From Neptunomonas concharum (GTDB lineage: Bacteria > Pseudomonadota > Gammaproteobacteria > Pseudomonadales > Balneatricaceae): DNA of 64,000 bases. The stretch's first letter is position 1. Every line of letters begins with the position of its first letter. Location of the stretch: contig NZ_CP043869.1 of assembly GCF_008630635.1 (NCBI RefSeq), positions 2,046,001 through 2,110,000 of the forward strand. The letters are read 5' to 3'. The notes under the pieces are model-generated. The model ran no database searches, was not told where the DNA came from, and was given only the letters and a program-made list of their open reading frames with translations. Positions 19,132 through 30,204 of the stretch are shown piece after piece. The translations under genes were made by a program, and so were the position numbers.

Positions 19132-20420
19132 TACTTTATCTCTCTATTTAGTGCACGATAAGCAGCACCAACGGTAAAAAAGGAGCCTGCCACAACAATA
19201 ACTCCTGAGTTTTCACCCTGAGGGGTGTCATCAAGCAAACACCTAATCGCCTCTTCTACTGAGCGATAACAACAAACCTGATGGCTCTGGATCTCTTGAG
19301 GCAACCGCCCCTTTAACGCCTCGGCTGCTTGCCCTCTTGGCACATCTAAAGTAACCAAGTGCCATTGATCAACCACCGAACTTAGCGACACCATAACTTG
19401 CTGACAGTCTTTATCAGCCAACATGCCGAGAATCAACTGAACAGGCCCCTGCTCTTGAGAGAGGTGTGCAGCCAGATACTGGGCCGATTGAGGATTATGA
19501 GCAACATCAAGAATAAAACGGCGATCCTTATGGGTAAACGTATCCATACGGCCAGCAACGCTTGCGTTCGCCACACCACGTTTTATCGCATCAGCATCAC
19601 AAGACAACCCTGATAATTGTACAACCTGTAAGGCCGTTGCTGCATTTTGCAAAGGCAATCTTGGTAAAGGCAAATCCTCGATGATACGTGTATTTCCGGC
19701 TAATGTTTGCCCTTGCCAACACCAACTTTCATCGGATTTATGGTAGGAAAAAGCCTGATTCAGCTGATACAAAGGCGTACCTAGTTCATCGGCATAGGCT
19801 TGAATCGATGCTGGGGGTAGTAGTTCCCCACAAACGGCAGGCGCATTCGCACGGAAAATACCAGCTTTCTCTCGCCCTATTTGCTCACGATCATCTCCTA
19901 ACCATTCAATATGATCGATATCTATAGTGGTTACGACCGCAATGTCCGCATCTGCCACATTGATCGCATCCAAACGACCGCCTAATCCCACCTCTAACAA
20001 GGCAACATCAGGTCGGTACTGATCAAGGATCCAAAGCGCCGCTAAGGTTCCCATCTCAAAATAGGTAAGGGATATCTCACCCCTAGCCCGATCAATCGCC
20101 TGAAATGCATCAACCAGCACCCCATCTTCAACCATCGTTCCACAAAGCCTGACACGCTCATTATAAAGCTCAAGGTGAGGTGAGGTGTAACACAGTGTGG
20201 TATATCCCGCTTCTTGAAAAATGCTATCCAGGTACGCCAACGTCGTACCTTTTCCGTTTGTGCCTGCCACGGTAATCAATTGAATACCAGTAAAGTCCAG
20301 TGAAAGGGATTCAAACACTTTTCGAACGCGATCCAACCCAAGGTCTATTAAAACGGGATGGTTTTGCTCCATCCAACTTAACCATTGGTCGAGAGAAAAT
20401 TCCGCTCTGTTCATGGGCAC
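19131..20420 (-). CDS. folC: Bifunctional folylpolyglutamate/dihydrofolate synthase FolC
   Basis: A 429-residue Mur-ligase-fold enzyme that adds Glu to dihydropteroate and to folates. The ATP site VAGTNGKGTTLAYL, the Mg/folate region YTSPHLELYNERV and the later LDVAHNPQS are intact. It lies 50 bases after accD, but an intrinsic terminator sits in that gap, so it probably has a promoter of its own or relies on read-through. It overlaps dedD by one base. Confidence 0.95.
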   Translation of the reverse strand: MPMNRAEFSLDQWLSWMEQNHPVLIDLGLDRVRKVFESLSLDFTGIQLITVAGTNGKGTTLAYLDSIFQEAGYTTLCYTSPHLELYNERVRLCGTMVEDGVLVDAFQAIDRARGEISLTYFEMGTLAALWILDQYRPDVALLEVGLGGRLDAINVADADIAVVTTIDIDHIEWLGDDREQIGREKAGIFRANAPAVCGELLPPASIQAYADELGTPLYQLNQAFSYHKSDESWCWQGQTLAGNTRIIEDLPLPRLPLQNAATALQVVQLSGLSCDADAIKRGVANASVAGRMDTFTHKDRRFILDVAHNPQSAQYLAAHLSQEQGPVQLILGMLADKDCQQVMVSLSSVVDQWHLVTLDVPRGQAAEALKGRLPQEIQSHQVCCYRSVEEAIRCLLDDTPQGENSGVIVVAGSFFTVGAAYRALNREIK

Positions 20421-20431
20421 TCTTTAAGAAT

Positions 20432-20455
20432 AAGAAAAGCCGGTAACTACCGGCC
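20432..20455 (-). terminator. Intrinsic terminator after accD
   Basis: On the minus strand a GCCGGT/ACCGGC stem with a short AGTT loop is followed by TTTTCTT. It lies 16 bases past the accD stop and just before folC. Termination may be partial, because accD-folC is a common operon arrangement. Confidence 0.8.
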
Positions 20456-20470
20456 TTTGCTCAGTATAAC

Positions 20471-21454
20471 TTAATGTTTAGGCGTGCTTTCTGGCTCAAC
20501 ACCCGGCTGCTCATCTCCTCCTTGAACAGGCTCAGCCGCCACATCTAACTCATCGTCTGCAACTTCATCCATTGTCACCTCAGCTAGGGACTCCTGAGTT
20601 GTAAGACGATGCATAAACATGGAGAGCACTGAACTCAGACGATCTCTCAGTTCCAAACGAGAGATAATCATATCGACCTGCCCATGCTCCAACAGAAACT
20701 CTGCCCGCTGAAAGCCTTCTGGTAATTTCTCACGAACGGTTTGCTCAATGACACGAGGGCCAGCAAAGCCAACCAGCGCCTTAGGCTCTGCAACATTCAA
20801 ATCGCCTAACATCGCTAAACTTGCCGACACACCACCATAAACAGGGTCAGTTAACACCGAAATATAAGGCAGGCCCGCTTGGCGCATTTTTTCTAATGCC
20901 GCACTGGTTTTAGCCATCTGCATCAGCGAAATCAAAGCCTCTTGCATTCGAGCACCACCCGATGCGGAAAAACAGATTAGAGGCATATTATCTTTTAGCG
21001 CTTCGTTAACCGCGCGCACAAATCGCTCACCAACAACCGCACCCATTGACCCGCCCATAAACTGGAAATCAAAAGCGACAGCCGCCACAGGCATACCGTT
21101 AAGCGTGCCTCGCATAGCAATCAGAGCATCTTTCTCCCCTGTCGCTTTTTGAGCAGCCGAAAGACGATCTTTATATTTTTTTGAATCACGAAATTTCAAG
21201 CGATCCACTGGTTCAACTTCTGCGGCTATCTCAGTAAAAGACCCCTTATCAAGGAAACTTTCAAGGCGCTGGCGTGCCGTCAGGCGCATATGGTGATCGC
21301 ACTTGGTACATACGTTGAGGTTTTTCTCTAGTTCCGGGCGGTACAATACAGCTTCGCACTTTGGGCATTTTTTCCAAAGGCCTTCAGGAACGCTCGCTCG
21401 TTTGTTCTCTGAGCGAACAAGTGATGGGACAATTTTGTCTAACCAATTACTCAT
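20471..21454 (-). CDS. accD: Acetyl-CoA carboxylase carboxyltransferase subunit beta AccD
   Basis: A 327-residue beta subunit of the carboxyltransferase that makes malonyl-CoA with AccA. The N-terminal zinc finger is complete (Cys30, Cys33, Cys49, Cys52). The crotonase-fold domain carries [13 protein letters not shown] and [11 protein letters not shown] for CoA and oxyanion binding. The last 40 residues are an acidic, Pro-rich tail typical of longer AccD versions. It lies 37 bases downstream of trpA. Confidence 0.97.
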   Translation of the reverse strand: MSNWLDKIVPSLVRSENKRASVPEGLWKKCPKCEAVLYRPELEKNLNVCTKCDHHMRLTARQRLESFLDKGSFTEIAAEVEPVDRLKFRDSKKYKDRLSAAQKATGEKDALIAMRGTLNGMPVAAVAFDFQFMGGSMGAVVGERFVRAVNEALKDNMPLICFSASGGARMQEALISLMQMAKTSAALEKMRQAGLPYISVLTDPVYGGVSASLAMLGDLNVAEPKALVGFAGPRVIEQTVREKLPEGFQRAEFLLEHGQVDMIISRLELRDRLSSVLSMFMHRLTTQESLAEVTMDEVADDELDVAAEPVQGGDEQPGVEPESTPKH

Positions 21455-21491
21455 TCTTTTTCAATCCAGTGTCAATAAAGTTGTGTTCGCC

Positions 21492-22295
21492 TCAGGCGTC
21501 CATCGCACCACGCATTTGCGCTATGATACCAGCGACATCCTTAGAAATCTGTTCTGGCTGGTTAACTTTTTCTGCAATCGCGTTAACCAAAACACTGCCA
21601 ACAATCACACCATCAGCAACATTAGCGACAGCCGCTGCGGATGCGCCATCACGTATACCAAAGCCCACACCAACAGGCATATCTGTGTGGCGACGCACTA
21701 CTTCAAGTTTGCTTGCCACTTCTGATACATCTAACGCAGCGGAGCCTGTTACACCTTTAACAGATACATAGTAAACATAGCCTGAACCGTATTCACAAAC
21801 CTGTTCGATACGACTCTCTTGTGTAGTCGGTGCCAACAAATAGATAACATCCAACGCGTTTTGCTTCATCGCTTCAACAAATTCAGCAGACTCTTCTGGC
21901 GGCAGATCTACAGTTAAAACACCATCCACACCTGCGGCTTTGGCCTGTGCAGCAAAAGACTCGTACCCTAACACCTCTATAGGGTTCAAATACCCCATCA
22001 ATACAACAGGAGTTATATCATCCTTTTCGCGGAAGGTTTTCACCATCGACAGCACATCCAGCAAGCGAGTGCCATGGCTTAATGCACGTTCACAGGCCAA
22101 CTGAATCACAGGACCATCCGCCATTGGATCCGAGAAAGGTACACCTAACTCAATAATATCCGCACCCGCCTCTACCATAGCGTGCATCAAAGGAACCGTA
22201 ACCGCTGGTTGTGGATCTCCTGCAGTCACGTAGGGGATCAGGGCTTTTTTATCTTTAGCTTTCAGTGCTGCAAAGCATTGATTAATACGACTCAT
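21492..22295 (-). CDS. trpA: Tryptophan synthase alpha subunit TrpA
   Basis: A 267-residue TIM-barrel subunit that splits indole-3-glycerol phosphate and passes indole to TrpB. The catalytic Glu and Asp lie in [18 protein letters not shown], and the phosphate-binding GVGFGIRDG is present. It follows trpB by 20 bases. The trpF-trpB-trpA-accD order is common in gammaproteobacteria that split their trp genes. Confidence 0.97.
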   Translation of the reverse strand: MSRINQCFAALKAKDKKALIPYVTAGDPQPAVTVPLMHAMVEAGADIIELGVPFSDPMADGPVIQLACERALSHGTRLLDVLSMVKTFREKDDITPVVLMGYLNPIEVLGYESFAAQAKAAGVDGVLTVDLPPEESAEFVEAMKQNALDVIYLLAPTTQESRIEQVCEYGSGYVYYVSVKGVTGSAALDVSEVASKLEVVRRHTDMPVGVGFGIRDGASAAAVANVADGVIVGSVLVNAIAEKVNQPEQISKDVAGIIAQMRGAMDA

Positions 22296-22315
22296 CTTCT
22301 CAATCTCCTCAGCAA

Positions 22316-23536
22316 TTACAGCTCGATTCCGTCAATACCGGCAACTGTATGGATGTCTTTATCACCACGGCCCGATAGGTTCACCAATACAATTTGATCT
22401 TTATCCATTGTCTTAGCGACTTTGATCGCATGCGCGACGGCGTGGCTAGACTCCAGTGCAGGCATAATACCTTCAACCCGGGTCAGCATACGAAAAGCAT
22501 CTAAAGCTTCATCATCTGTAATCGCTGCATACTCCGCACGGCCTGAATCCTTTAGCCACGCATGTTCAGGACCAACACCTGGATAATCTAAGCCTGCAGA
22601 AACTGAGTGCGTGCCTAAAATTTGTCCTGCATCATCTTCCATCAAATACGTTCTGTTTCCATGCAAGACTCCCGGACGACCCGCGCAAAGTGGGGCTGCA
22701 TGTTGGCCAGTTTCAACACCATAACCTCCAGCCTCAACACCAATCATACGAACCGCTTCATCCTCAATGAACGGATGGAACAAACCAATTGCATTTGAAC
22801 CTCCGCCCACACAAGCGATAAGTACATCGGGCAAACGCCCCTCTTGTGCCAAACACTGCTGACGCGCTTCGCGACCAATCACACATTGGAAATCTCGCAC
22901 CAGTTTAGGATAAGGATGGGGGCCTGCTGCTGTGCCAATAATGTAGAAGGTATTATCCACATTGGTCACCCAATCTCGCATCGCTTCATTCATGGCATCT
23001 TTTAAGGTGCGAGTACCCGACTCAACAGCCACCACTTCAGCGCCTAAAAGCTTCATTCGGTAAACGTTCAGAGACTGACGACGTACATCATCAATACCCA
23101 TATAGACCTTACACTCTAGACCTAAACGTGCAGCTACCGTTGCAGAGGCCACACCGTGTTGCCCTGCACCCGTTTCAGCAATAATGCGAGGCTTACCCAT
23201 AAACTTAGCTAACAACGCTTGTCCTATAGTGTTATTAACTTTATGCGCACCCGTATGGTTGAGATCTTCACGCTTTAAATATATTTTTGCACCGCCTACC
23301 TGCTCAGTCAGACGTTCAGCAAAGTACAATGGCGAGGGGCGACCTACGTAATGAGCCAGATCTCGATCGAACTCTTCCTGAAAAGCTGGCTCTTTAGAAA
23401 GCTTTTCATAAACGCGCTCAAGTTCTTGAAGTGCACCCATCAGGGTTTCAGAAACAAAGCGACCGCCATAAGGACCAAAGTGTCCACGCTCGTCAGGCAA
23501 CTGCATTAAAGCAGCGAGATCAGTTTTTGTTGGCAC
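22316..23536 (-). CDS. trpB: Tryptophan synthase beta subunit TrpB
   Basis: A 406-residue PLP enzyme that joins indole and serine. The PLP lysine lies in [11 protein letters not shown], with the phosphate-binding GGGSNA loop downstream, and the N-terminus contains [16 protein letters not shown] chose the GTG at 23536, which has a GAGG ribosome site six bases upstream. An ATG at 23551 (32-base overlap with trpF) and an ATG at 23506 are alternatives. All versions overlap or abut trpF, which indicates translational coupling. Confidence 0.95.
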   Translation of the reverse strand: MPTKTDLAALMQLPDERGHFGPYGGRFVSETLMGALQELERVYEKLSKEPAFQEEFDRDLAHYVGRPSPLYFAERLTEQVGGAKIYLKREDLNHTGAHKVNNTIGQALLAKFMGKPRIIAETGAGQHGVASATVAARLGLECKVYMGIDDVRRQSLNVYRMKLLGAEVVAVESGTRTLKDAMNEAMRDWVTNVDNTFYIIGTAAGPHPYPKLVRDFQCVIGREARQQCLAQEGRLPDVLIACVGGGSNAIGLFHPFIEDEAVRMIGVEAGGYGVETGQHAAPLCAGRPGVLHGNRTYLMEDDAGQILGTHSVSAGLDYPGVGPEHAWLKDSGRAEYAAITDDEALDAFRMLTRVEGIMPALESSHAVAHAIKVAKTMDKDQIVLVNLSGRGDKDIHTVAGIDGIEL

Positions 23537-24146
23537 GTGCCACCTCTTCAAAAAAACGTTGAATTTTATCTGCGTCTTTCACGCCTTTAGCCCGCTCGAC
23601 TCCACCACTAATATCTACGGCGAAAGGCGAAACCTGTTGTATAGCTGCCGCTACATTTTCAGGCGTTAATCCACCCGCTAAAATAATTTCAGATCGCATC
23701 TCTCTTGGAATGAGCTCCCAATCAAATGACTCTCCAGTACCACCGGGAACTCCTGGTTTATAGGCATCCAGAAGCAAAGCACGACAAGAAGCGAAACGTT
23801 GCTTCTCAACCTCTAAATTCAACCCAGGTTTAACCCGAAGCGCTTTGATATAAGGTCTGGCAAATTGCTCACAATACTCAGGTGACTCATCACCATGAAA
23901 TTGGAGAAGGTCAATCTGTGTTTGCCCAATCGTATCCAATACAAAGTCAGCACATGCATTAACAAACAAGGCGGTGGTTGTTACAAAAGGAGGGAGGGAT
24001 GCAATGATCTCAGCAGCCACACTGGCAGACACGTTACGTGGGCTAGGCCCATAAAATACAAAACCCAACGCATCAGCCCCAGCGCAAACGGCCAACTTAG
24101 CGTCTTCAAGACGGGTAATACCACATATTTTTACACGTACTGCCAT
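23520..24146 (-). CDS. trpF: Phosphoribosylanthranilate isomerase TrpF
   Basis: A 208-residue TIM-barrel isomerase converting PRA to CdRP. The catalytic Cys is in [12 protein letters not shown] and the general acid Asp in [10 protein letters not shown], with the phosphate loop GGLTPENV. It overlaps the trpB start region and is separated by 61 bases from truA upstream, as in Pseudomonas. Confidence 0.96.
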   Translation of the reverse strand: MAVRVKICGITRLEDAKLAVCAGADALGFVFYGPSPRNVSASVAAEIIASLPPFVTTTALFVNACADFVLDTIGQTQIDLLQFHGDESPEYCEQFARPYIKALRVKPGLNLEVEKQRFASCRALLLDAYKPGVPGGTGESFDWELIPREMRSEIILAGGLTPENVAAAIQQVSPFAVDISGGVERAKGVKDADKIQRFFEEVARANKN

Positions 24147-24207
24147 GATGTAAGATCAATTCAGAATTAACTAAAGGCAGGATTCTAACAGAACTCATGC
24201 CACAACG

Positions 24208-25062
24208 TTAGTTGGATATATTTAAGAAATAGGGCCCCAACGTCGATTTAGGCAATTCAAACTTTTCAGGATATTTTACATCAACGAAATACAGTCCAAA
24301 CGGTGGCGCCGTCACCCCTCCTTTTGCTCGATCTTTTGCATCTAGCACAGCTTTTGCCCACTCAGGTTCTGCCTCACCCGCCCCAACCGTCATTAAAACA
24401 CCCGCTATATTTCTGACCATGTGATGCAAAAAGGCATTTGCCGTCACATCGATGACTATAAGATCGCCAGAAGTATAAACCTCTAAAGACCGGATAGTTC
24501 TCACCGGACTTTTTGCCTGGCAGCCTACAGCACGGTAGGAAGTGAAATCATGCTCTCCCACCAAGTAAGCACCTGCGGAACGCATTCGTTCAACATCTAA
24601 CGTTTTATACGTCCATGTAACTCCCTTAGACAAAAGAGCCGGCATAACTTCCTGACTATAAATTAAATACCGATATCGACGCTCAAGCGCACTAAATCGC
24701 GCATGAAACGAATCGTCAACGGGTTTCGCCCATCGCACTGCTATATCGGATGGCAAGTGGGTATTAGTACCCATAACCCATGCACGGGGTTCCCGTTTAG
24801 CATAGGTGTCAAAGTGAATAACTTGGTAAGTGCCATTTACGCCGGCATCCGTTCGACCAGCACACACAACCGAAACCGTTTCATTTGCTACAATCGACAA
24901 AGCCTTCTCTACATATCCCTGAATAGTCGGCACTTCGTCTGCTTTTTGTTTTTGCCAGCCTTTGTAGCTACTCCCGGCATACTCTATACACAGTGCATAA
25001 CGATAAGGGGCGATAAAAATCGCCCCTTGTGTATCACTTGGTTTGACTGGTACTTCCGTCAA
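24208..25062 (-). CDS. truA: tRNA pseudouridine(38-40) synthase TruA
   Basis: A 284-residue pseudouridine synthase acting on the tRNA anticodon stem-loop. The catalytic Asp is in CAGRTDAGVNG, and the family segments YRYLIYS and NAFLHHMVRNIAG are present. Its ATG overlaps the fimV stop (ATGA), so the two are translationally coupled. The first 18 residues precede the core and include a variable stretch. Confidence 0.96.
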   Translation of the reverse strand: MTEVPVKPSDTQGAIFIAPYRYALCIEYAGSSYKGWQKQKADEVPTIQGYVEKALSIVANETVSVVCAGRTDAGVNGTYQVIHFDTYAKREPRAWVMGTNTHLPSDIAVRWAKPVDDSFHARFSALERRYRYLIYSQEVMPALLSKGVTWTYKTLDVERMRSAGAYLVGEHDFTSYRAVGCQAKSPVRTIRSLEVYTSGDLIVIDVTANAFLHHMVRNIAGVLMTVGAGEAEPEWAKAVLDAKDRAKGGVTAPPFGLYFVDVKYPEKFELPKSTLGPYFLNISN

Positions 25063-27803
25063 GCCAATCCCTCCATTAGACCCGTAGCTTCTGCTTTCTG
25101 GGCTTCGTTACCTTCCTGAAGAATCTCTTGCAGGATATCTTTAGCGCCTTCGGCATCATCCATATCGATGTATGCACGAGCTAAATCCAACTTAGTTTCA
25201 ACTTCATCAGCACCATCTAAAAGCCCCAAAGAATCTAGCACTGGTTCATCTTCCAACACCGTTTCTTCCAAAGCAATATCGTTATCAGTACTGTTAAGCA
25301 ACGCTTCCAGCTCCCCGTCTAACTCTGCATCCAGATCATGCTCTATATTGGAGGTTAACTCCTCTGTCACTTCAGCGTCACTAGGCGTTTTAGGTAACGA
25401 GTCTTCGGTATCATCCAGCTCAATTCCTGCCAAGTCTAAATCATTAGCAGACTCAACAGGGGCAACCTCAGCATCCAAAGAATCTACCTCTGAAAGCTCA
25501 GGCGCATCCAACTCGCTGGATAGGTCAGCCTCATCAGTCAATTCAAAGTCCAGATCAGCACCTAAGTCTACTTCAGGCTCCTGCTCTTGAGCCTCTTCAG
25601 TGTCATCCAGAATGGAGTCAAGATCAGCCATCAGATCCATTTCAAAATCATCAGACTCTTCGGCATTGGTTAAATCTGCTGAATCAAACTCTAAGCTTTC
25701 GAGTTCTGCATCAATCTCTGCTAATTGCGCTTCAACATCTGCAGGCTCTGTATCTGAAAGCTCAAACTCCAGCTCTTCTTCATTTTCAGGCGTTTCTGAA
25801 CTCTCTGCCATCAAGCTATCTAAACCTAACGACTCTAACGTATCTTCCGTTTCGTCAATTTCAGTTAGTGGCTCAACCGACCCCATGCCGGAACGTTCAT
25901 TACGCTGACGAGACTGCTCGATAAACTCTTCCTCTGCAGAGTCCGCAGTGAGTAAATCATCAAGAGAGCTGTCAATATCCAAATCAGCTGGTTCATCCTG
26001 CATGGCCAACTCTTCATCCAAATCCGCCATCAGGTTATCATCCTGATCCAAAGCAGCCAGCTCGTCCTCTATATCATCGACGCCTAGGTCGAATTCTTCA
26101 TCCGCAACAACCTCGTCCTGCTCCTCTAGAATACTTCCCAGCAGGTCTTCATCATCTATATCTAGGGCATTGTTTTCTTCTGGAGCATCCTGAGCCATAT
26201 CGTCGACTGCCAATGCATCCAGCTCATCTTCAAACGACTCATCTAGATCCAGATCCATATCGAGATTTAAGTCATCCAAATCGTCCAACTCGCTCATCTG
26301 AAGCTCGTCAGCCACATCGCTAGCAGCTTCTTCTGCAGCAGCAATAGCGAGTTCATCAGACATAGAGTCCAACTCATCCAAAGGAGAGTCATCAAGTGAT
26401 ATCTGGTCCGCCATATCTTCTATGTCTGGATCAGCAATTGCAGAAGCCATAAACTCCGCTTCTTCAGCCGCTTCCTCCTGCTGCTTTTTACGGCGAATAA
26501 TTAACCAAATACCAGCCAAAACAGCGATCAAACCAGCGCCAAGGCCCGCCAAATATTCTGGCGTTTGCATGATTTTATCTATCAAGCTTTTTTCTGGCGC
26601 TGCGGGTGGAGTAGAAGCCATCTCGGCCTTTTTAGTGAGCTCCGTTTGTAACGCGGCCATTTGCTGATCTTTCAGCTCGATTAACCGTTGGAGCGAGTCC
26701 AGCTGCTGCTGAATTGCATCCATTTTTTCAGAAAGATCATTATTATCTCTCTCAAGCCGGTCAATAGACTCCATAGAGACCGCAAGTTTGTTTTCAAGCT
26801 CTTCATTTTTATTAATGAGTGCTTGTTTTTCATCTAATTCAGAGTCTGTTTGTTTTGTTTGGTCATTGAGTGCCGCATCATCCGCTGGTGCTGCTTCAGG
26901 CGGCGTGACAACCTTCAATTGCCCATTGTCAGCTTCTTCGGCTACATTAGAATCTGCGGCTTCACTCTTTAAACTTTTTTTACTTCCATCAACAGGGGCT
27001 TTAGATGTAGCAACCTTACCTTTTTGTTTCCATAAACCGGTTTGCCGTCTAACTTCAGCAGCCGCTTGCTCAGATGTCACGGCTCGCGCTTCAGCTTCAG
27101 TAGGAAGATCAATGGTCACACCCGCTTTTAGGTTATTAATATTACCATCGGGAAATGCGTGGGGGTTTTTCTTCTGTAACGCAACCATCATCTGATAGGA
27201 AGAGATATCCGGTGCAGCCCGATAGCGTATGGCAATTTCCCATAGCGTATCCTTCACATCAACATAGGTTTGCGTTTTTTTATCGGTGCGGCTACGAACA
27301 TTGGATGTAGCGGGCTCGACAGATGCAGGGGCTGCCTTAACGCTCGGCGTCACTTCTGCCGATCTCGTTTGAGCAGGCTGCACAACCCTCTGGGTGGGTG
27401 TTGGATCAAAAACGGGAGGATCAAGCAGTACAGTGTACTCTCTTACCAATCGACCGCTAGGCCAATTAACCTCAACCAAAAAGTTCATGAAAGGCTCTTT
27501 GATGGGCCTTCTTGACGTTAACATAATAACGCCCGTACCGTTTGGATTTACCTTGACCTGAAAACGAACATCGGACAAGGCTCGCTGCTGACTAACGCCA
27601 GCCAGTGCGAATTCATCTTGGTCGGCCATCCTTGGTTTTATCTGCAACGGGTTTAAATCACGAACCTGAAGCAGCTGAATCTCTGCATTCAACGGTTCAT
27701 TTAAAGCCGATTTAATACGAATATCACCAAGCCCCAACGCGTTAGCCTGAGTAGATACAAGTGCACCTGCAACAGCCAGACTTAAAGCAAGTTTGCGCAG
27801 CAT
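25059..27803 (-). CDS. fimV: FimV-like polar landmark / pilus assembly protein
   Basis: A 914-residue FimV family protein. It has a signal peptide (about 1-22), an N-terminal FimV domain (about 23-125; LGDIRIKSALNEPLNAEI), a LysM peptidoglycan-binding domain (about 175-235), a coiled coil (about 320-390), one transmembrane helix (about 412-432) and a very long acidic cytoplasmic region rich in Asp-Leu and Glu repeats (about 445-865). The conserved C-terminal FimV/TPR element starts LDLARAYIDMDDAEGA. In Pseudomonas and Shewanella FimV organises the pole, type IV pili and cyclic-AMP signalling. A 13-bp hairpin lies in its leader. It overlaps truA. Confidence 0.93.
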   Translation of the reverse strand: MLRKLALSLAVAGALVSTQANALGLGDIRIKSALNEPLNAEIQLLQVRDLNPLQIKPRMADQDEFALAGVSQQRALSDVRFQVKVNPNGTGVIMLTSRRPIKEPFMNFLVEVNWPSGRLVREYTVLLDPPVFDPTPTQRVVQPAQTRSAEVTPSVKAAPASVEPATSNVRSRTDKKTQTYVDVKDTLWEIAIRYRAAPDISSYQMMVALQKKNPHAFPDGNINNLKAGVTIDLPTEAEARAVTSEQAAAEVRRQTGLWKQKGKVATSKAPVDGSKKSLKSEAADSNVAEEADNGQLKVVTPPEAAPADDAALNDQTKQTDSELDEKQALINKNEELENKLAVSMESIDRLERDNNDLSEKMDAIQQQLDSLQRLIELKDQQMAALQTELTKKAEMASTPPAAPEKSLIDKIMQTPEYLAGLGAGLIAVLAGIWLIIRRKKQQEEAAEEAEFMASAIADPDIEDMADQISLDDSPLDELDSMSDELAIAAAEEAASDVADELQMSELDDLDDLNLDMDLDLDESFEDELDALAVDDMAQDAPEENNALDIDDEDLLGSILEEQDEVVADEEFDLGVDDIEDELAALDQDDNLMADLDEELAMQDEPADLDIDSSLDDLLTADSAEEEFIEQSRQRNERSGMGSVEPLTEIDETEDTLESLGLDSLMAESSETPENEEELEFELSDTEPADVEAQLAEIDAELESLEFDSADLTNAEESDDFEMDLMADLDSILDDTEEAQEQEPEVDLGADLDFELTDEADLSSELDAPELSEVDSLDAEVAPVESANDLDLAGIELDDTEDSLPKTPSDAEVTEELTSNIEHDLDAELDGELEALLNSTDNDIALEETVLEDEPVLDSLGLLDGADEVETKLDLARAYIDMDDAEGAKDILQEILQEGNEAQKAEATGLMEGLA

Positions 27804-27820
27804 TTTATTTTCCTTAAGTT

Positions 27821-27853
27821 ACTTGCTGATTATTTCTTGCATAATCAGCAAGT
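27821..27853 (-). other. Perfect 13-bp inverted repeat in the fimV leader
   Basis: ACTTGCTGATTAT and ATAATCAGCAAGT are exact reverse complements around a 7-base loop. The element ends 17 bases before the fimV ATG, next to its AAGGA ribosome site. There is no T tract on either side, so it is not a standard terminator. It may be an operator or an mRNA structure. Confidence 0.65.
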
Positions 27854-27958
27854 TGCCGGTCTGAATTATGCTCAAAGTATTATGTATAAAGTACCAGCGG
27901 GTCAAGAAACTGAACCAACAGATAGCATATTAAGTCATAATTTTATTAATTTTTGCGT

Positions 27959-28981
27959 TTAAATATAGTTTTTCAGAGCGATCTCTGCCACCTGAACAGC
28001 ATTTAAAGCTGCCCCTTTGCGGATATTATCAGTAGATAACCACAAAGATATCGCCTGCCGCTCACCTAAATCTTCTCGAATACGACTCACAAAAACAGCA
28101 TCCTGACCCGCAGCTTCAGTAACCGGCGTAGCAAAATCTGATTCACCCGAATCATTTAGCAGATCAATACCTTCGGCTTGTGCTAATAAGCTTTTGGTTT
28201 CGTCAGCGCTGATATACGCTTTCGTTTCAGCACAAAGTGACACACTCGTCCCAAAAAACACAGGTACGGTAACACAAGTAGCATCAACCGAAACGGCATC
28301 GTCCTGTAAAACCTTTTGAATTTCCCACTGAATTCTCATCTCCTCCAGAGTGTAACCATTTTCCAGTACATCTCCCATTTTAGGAATTACATTGAAAGCT
28401 ATTTGTTTAGTAAAACATTGTGGATCAATTTCTCGCGCATTGAGTAAGTTCGCCGTTTGCTTAGCCAACGCCTCAACACCCTGCTTTCCTACGCCCGATA
28501 CAGGCTGATAGGTAGATAAGCTTACCCGATCAAGACCTACTTCATTATGAATCGGAGCCAGCGCCGTTAACACCTGTATCACTTGGCTACCCGGGCAGCT
28601 AATCATATTGCGCATACCATAGTCGGCGATTGACTCAGGGTTTACCTCTGGAACCACAAGCGGCACATCCGGCTCTAAACGAAATGCAGAAGAGCAGTCT
28701 ATCACCAAGCACCCTGCGTCCGCCGCTATGGGTGCGAATTCAAGCGATACGTCCGCATCCACCGCAAAGAAGGCAACATCTACTGCACTGAAGTCAAAAT
28801 CTCTTAAAACGCGCACTTTAAGGTGTCGATCAGAAAACTCCATCGAATTACCAGCACTACGCTCGCTGGCAAGCAGATGCAATTCACCCACGGGAAATGC
28901 TCGACTCGCGATGAAGTTGAGTATCGCTTCACCAACCAAACCGGTAGCCCCAACAATCGCTACATTAACTACTCTGTCCAT
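27959..28981 (-). CDS. usg: USG-1-like aspartate-semialdehyde dehydrogenase paralogue
   Basis: A 340-residue Asd-family protein. The N-terminal NAD(P)-binding motif VAIVGATGLVGEAIL and the Cys-containing ISCPGSQV region (the equivalent of the Asd active-site Cys) are present. It stands just downstream of the main asd and upstream of fimV, the position of usg in Pseudomonas. Usg proteins are generally not functional aspartate-semialdehyde dehydrogenases, though the Cys leaves some doubt here. The start is set at ATG 28981, because a longer frame would run through the terminator behind asd. ATG 28987 is an alternative. Confidence 0.86.
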   Translation of the reverse strand: MDRVVNVAIVGATGLVGEAILNFIASRAFPVGELHLLASERSAGNSMEFSDRHLKVRVLRDFDFSAVDVAFFAVDADVSLEFAPIAADAGCLVIDCSSAFRLEPDVPLVVPEVNPESIADYGMRNMISCPGSQVIQVLTALAPIHNEVGLDRVSLSTYQPVSGVGKQGVEALAKQTANLLNAREIDPQCFTKQIAFNVIPKMGDVLENGYTLEEMRIQWEIQKVLQDDAVSVDATCVTVPVFFGTSVSLCAETKAYISADETKSLLAQAEGIDLLNDSGESDFATPVTEAAGQDAVFVSRIREDLGERQAISLWLSTDNIRKGAALNAVQVAEIALKNYI

Positions 28982-28990
28982 TACCATCCC

Positions 28991-29020
28991 AAAACAAAAC
29001 AGCCCGAGCAATGTCGGGCT
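28991..29020 (-). terminator. Intrinsic terminator between asd and usg
   Basis: On the minus strand AGCCCGA and TCGGGCT form a 7-bp stem around CATTGC, followed by GTTTTGTTTT. It begins 26 bases past the asd stop. Confidence 0.8.
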
Positions 29021-29045
29021 ATAAAAAGACAATTAAAAAAGCGAA

Positions 29046-30161
29046 TTAAGCTTCTTCAATAAGAATCCGAAGCATGCGTCGTAGCGGCTCAGCAGCGCCC
29101 CACAACAACTGATCGCCCACACTGAACGCATTCAGATACTGGCTGCCCAGATTCATTTTACGTAGACGCCCAACAGGTACACTCAACGTGCCTGTCACTT
29201 TCGCAGGCGTTAATTCAGCGGCGGTTATGTCACGCTGATTTGGAATGACCTTAACCCAATCATTCGCTTCTGCGATCATGGATTCAATTTCATCCATTGG
29301 AATATTCTGCTTCAGCTTGATAGTGAATGCCTGACTATGGCAGCGCATCGCACCAATACGCACACAGGTACCATCGATAGGTACAGGGCTATCTGAGCGT
29401 CCTAGTATTTTGTTGGTTTCAACAAAACCCTTCCACTCTTCTTTACTTTGGCCGTTATCCAGCGCAACATCGATCCAAGGAATCAAACTACCCGCCAAAG
29501 GCACACCAAAGTTATCCACTGGCATATCGCTACTGCGAATCGTAGCAGCGACCTGCTTGTCGATATCTAAGATAGCACCATTGACATCTAGTTGATCAGA
29601 CACCGAATTATGAATGATGCCCATTTGGCTGATCAATTCACGCATATGGCGAGCACCGCCACCAGAAGCCGCCTGATAAGTCATAGAGGTCAACCATTCG
29701 ATATGGCCCGCCTTAAACAGCCCCCCTAGTCCCATCAACATTAACGATACTGTGCAGTTGCCACCGATAAAGTTTTTAACACCGGATGCCAATCCTTTAT
29801 CGATAACATGGCGGTTAACAGGATCAAGAATAATGATGCTATCGTCAGCCATTCGCAAAGAAGAGGCTGCATCAATCCAATAACCGTTCCAGCCGGATTC
29901 GCGGAGCTTCGAGAATACCTCTTTCGTGTAGTCACCACCTTGACAGGAAATAATAGCGTCCATCGTCTTCAGCTCATCAATATTCAGAGCATCTTTCAAT
30001 GGAGGAATGTCCTTACCAATATTTGGACCCGCTTCGCCAACCTGAGAAGTGGTAAAGAAGACAGGCTCTTCGATGTGATCAAAATCCCGCTCTTCCATCA
30101 TGCGTTGCATCAGCACAGAACCAACCATTCCGCGCCAACCGACAAAACCTACACGTTTCAT
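29046..30161 (-). CDS. asd: Aspartate-semialdehyde dehydrogenase Asd
   Basis: A 371-residue enzyme of the gram-negative Asd type, making aspartate semialdehyde for lysine, threonine, methionine and diaminopimelate. The N-terminus [20 protein letters not shown] is diagnostic, the catalytic Cys lies in [10 protein letters not shown] and the active-site His in [10 protein letters not shown]. The start is ATG 30161; the TTG 12 bases upstream is part of the GGGGA ribosome site. It lies between leuB and usg, with terminators on both sides. Confidence 0.96.
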   Translation of the reverse strand: MKRVGFVGWRGMVGSVLMQRMMEERDFDHIEEPVFFTTSQVGEAGPNIGKDIPPLKDALNIDELKTMDAIISCQGGDYTKEVFSKLRESGWNGYWIDAASSLRMADDSIIILDPVNRHVIDKGLASGVKNFIGGNCTVSLMLMGLGGLFKAGHIEWLTSMTYQAASGGGARHMRELISQMGIIHNSVSDQLDVNGAILDIDKQVAATIRSSDMPVDNFGVPLAGSLIPWIDVALDNGQSKEEWKGFVETNKILGRSDSPVPIDGTCVRIGAMRCHSQAFTIKLKQNIPMDEIESMIAEANDWVKVIPNQRDITAAELTPAKVTGTLSVPVGRLRKMNLGSQYLNAFSVGDQLLWGAAEPLRRMLRILIEEA

Positions 30162-30204
30162 TGGTATCCCCAATATAAAAAATAACTTAGTGTGTCATAT
30201 ACAG

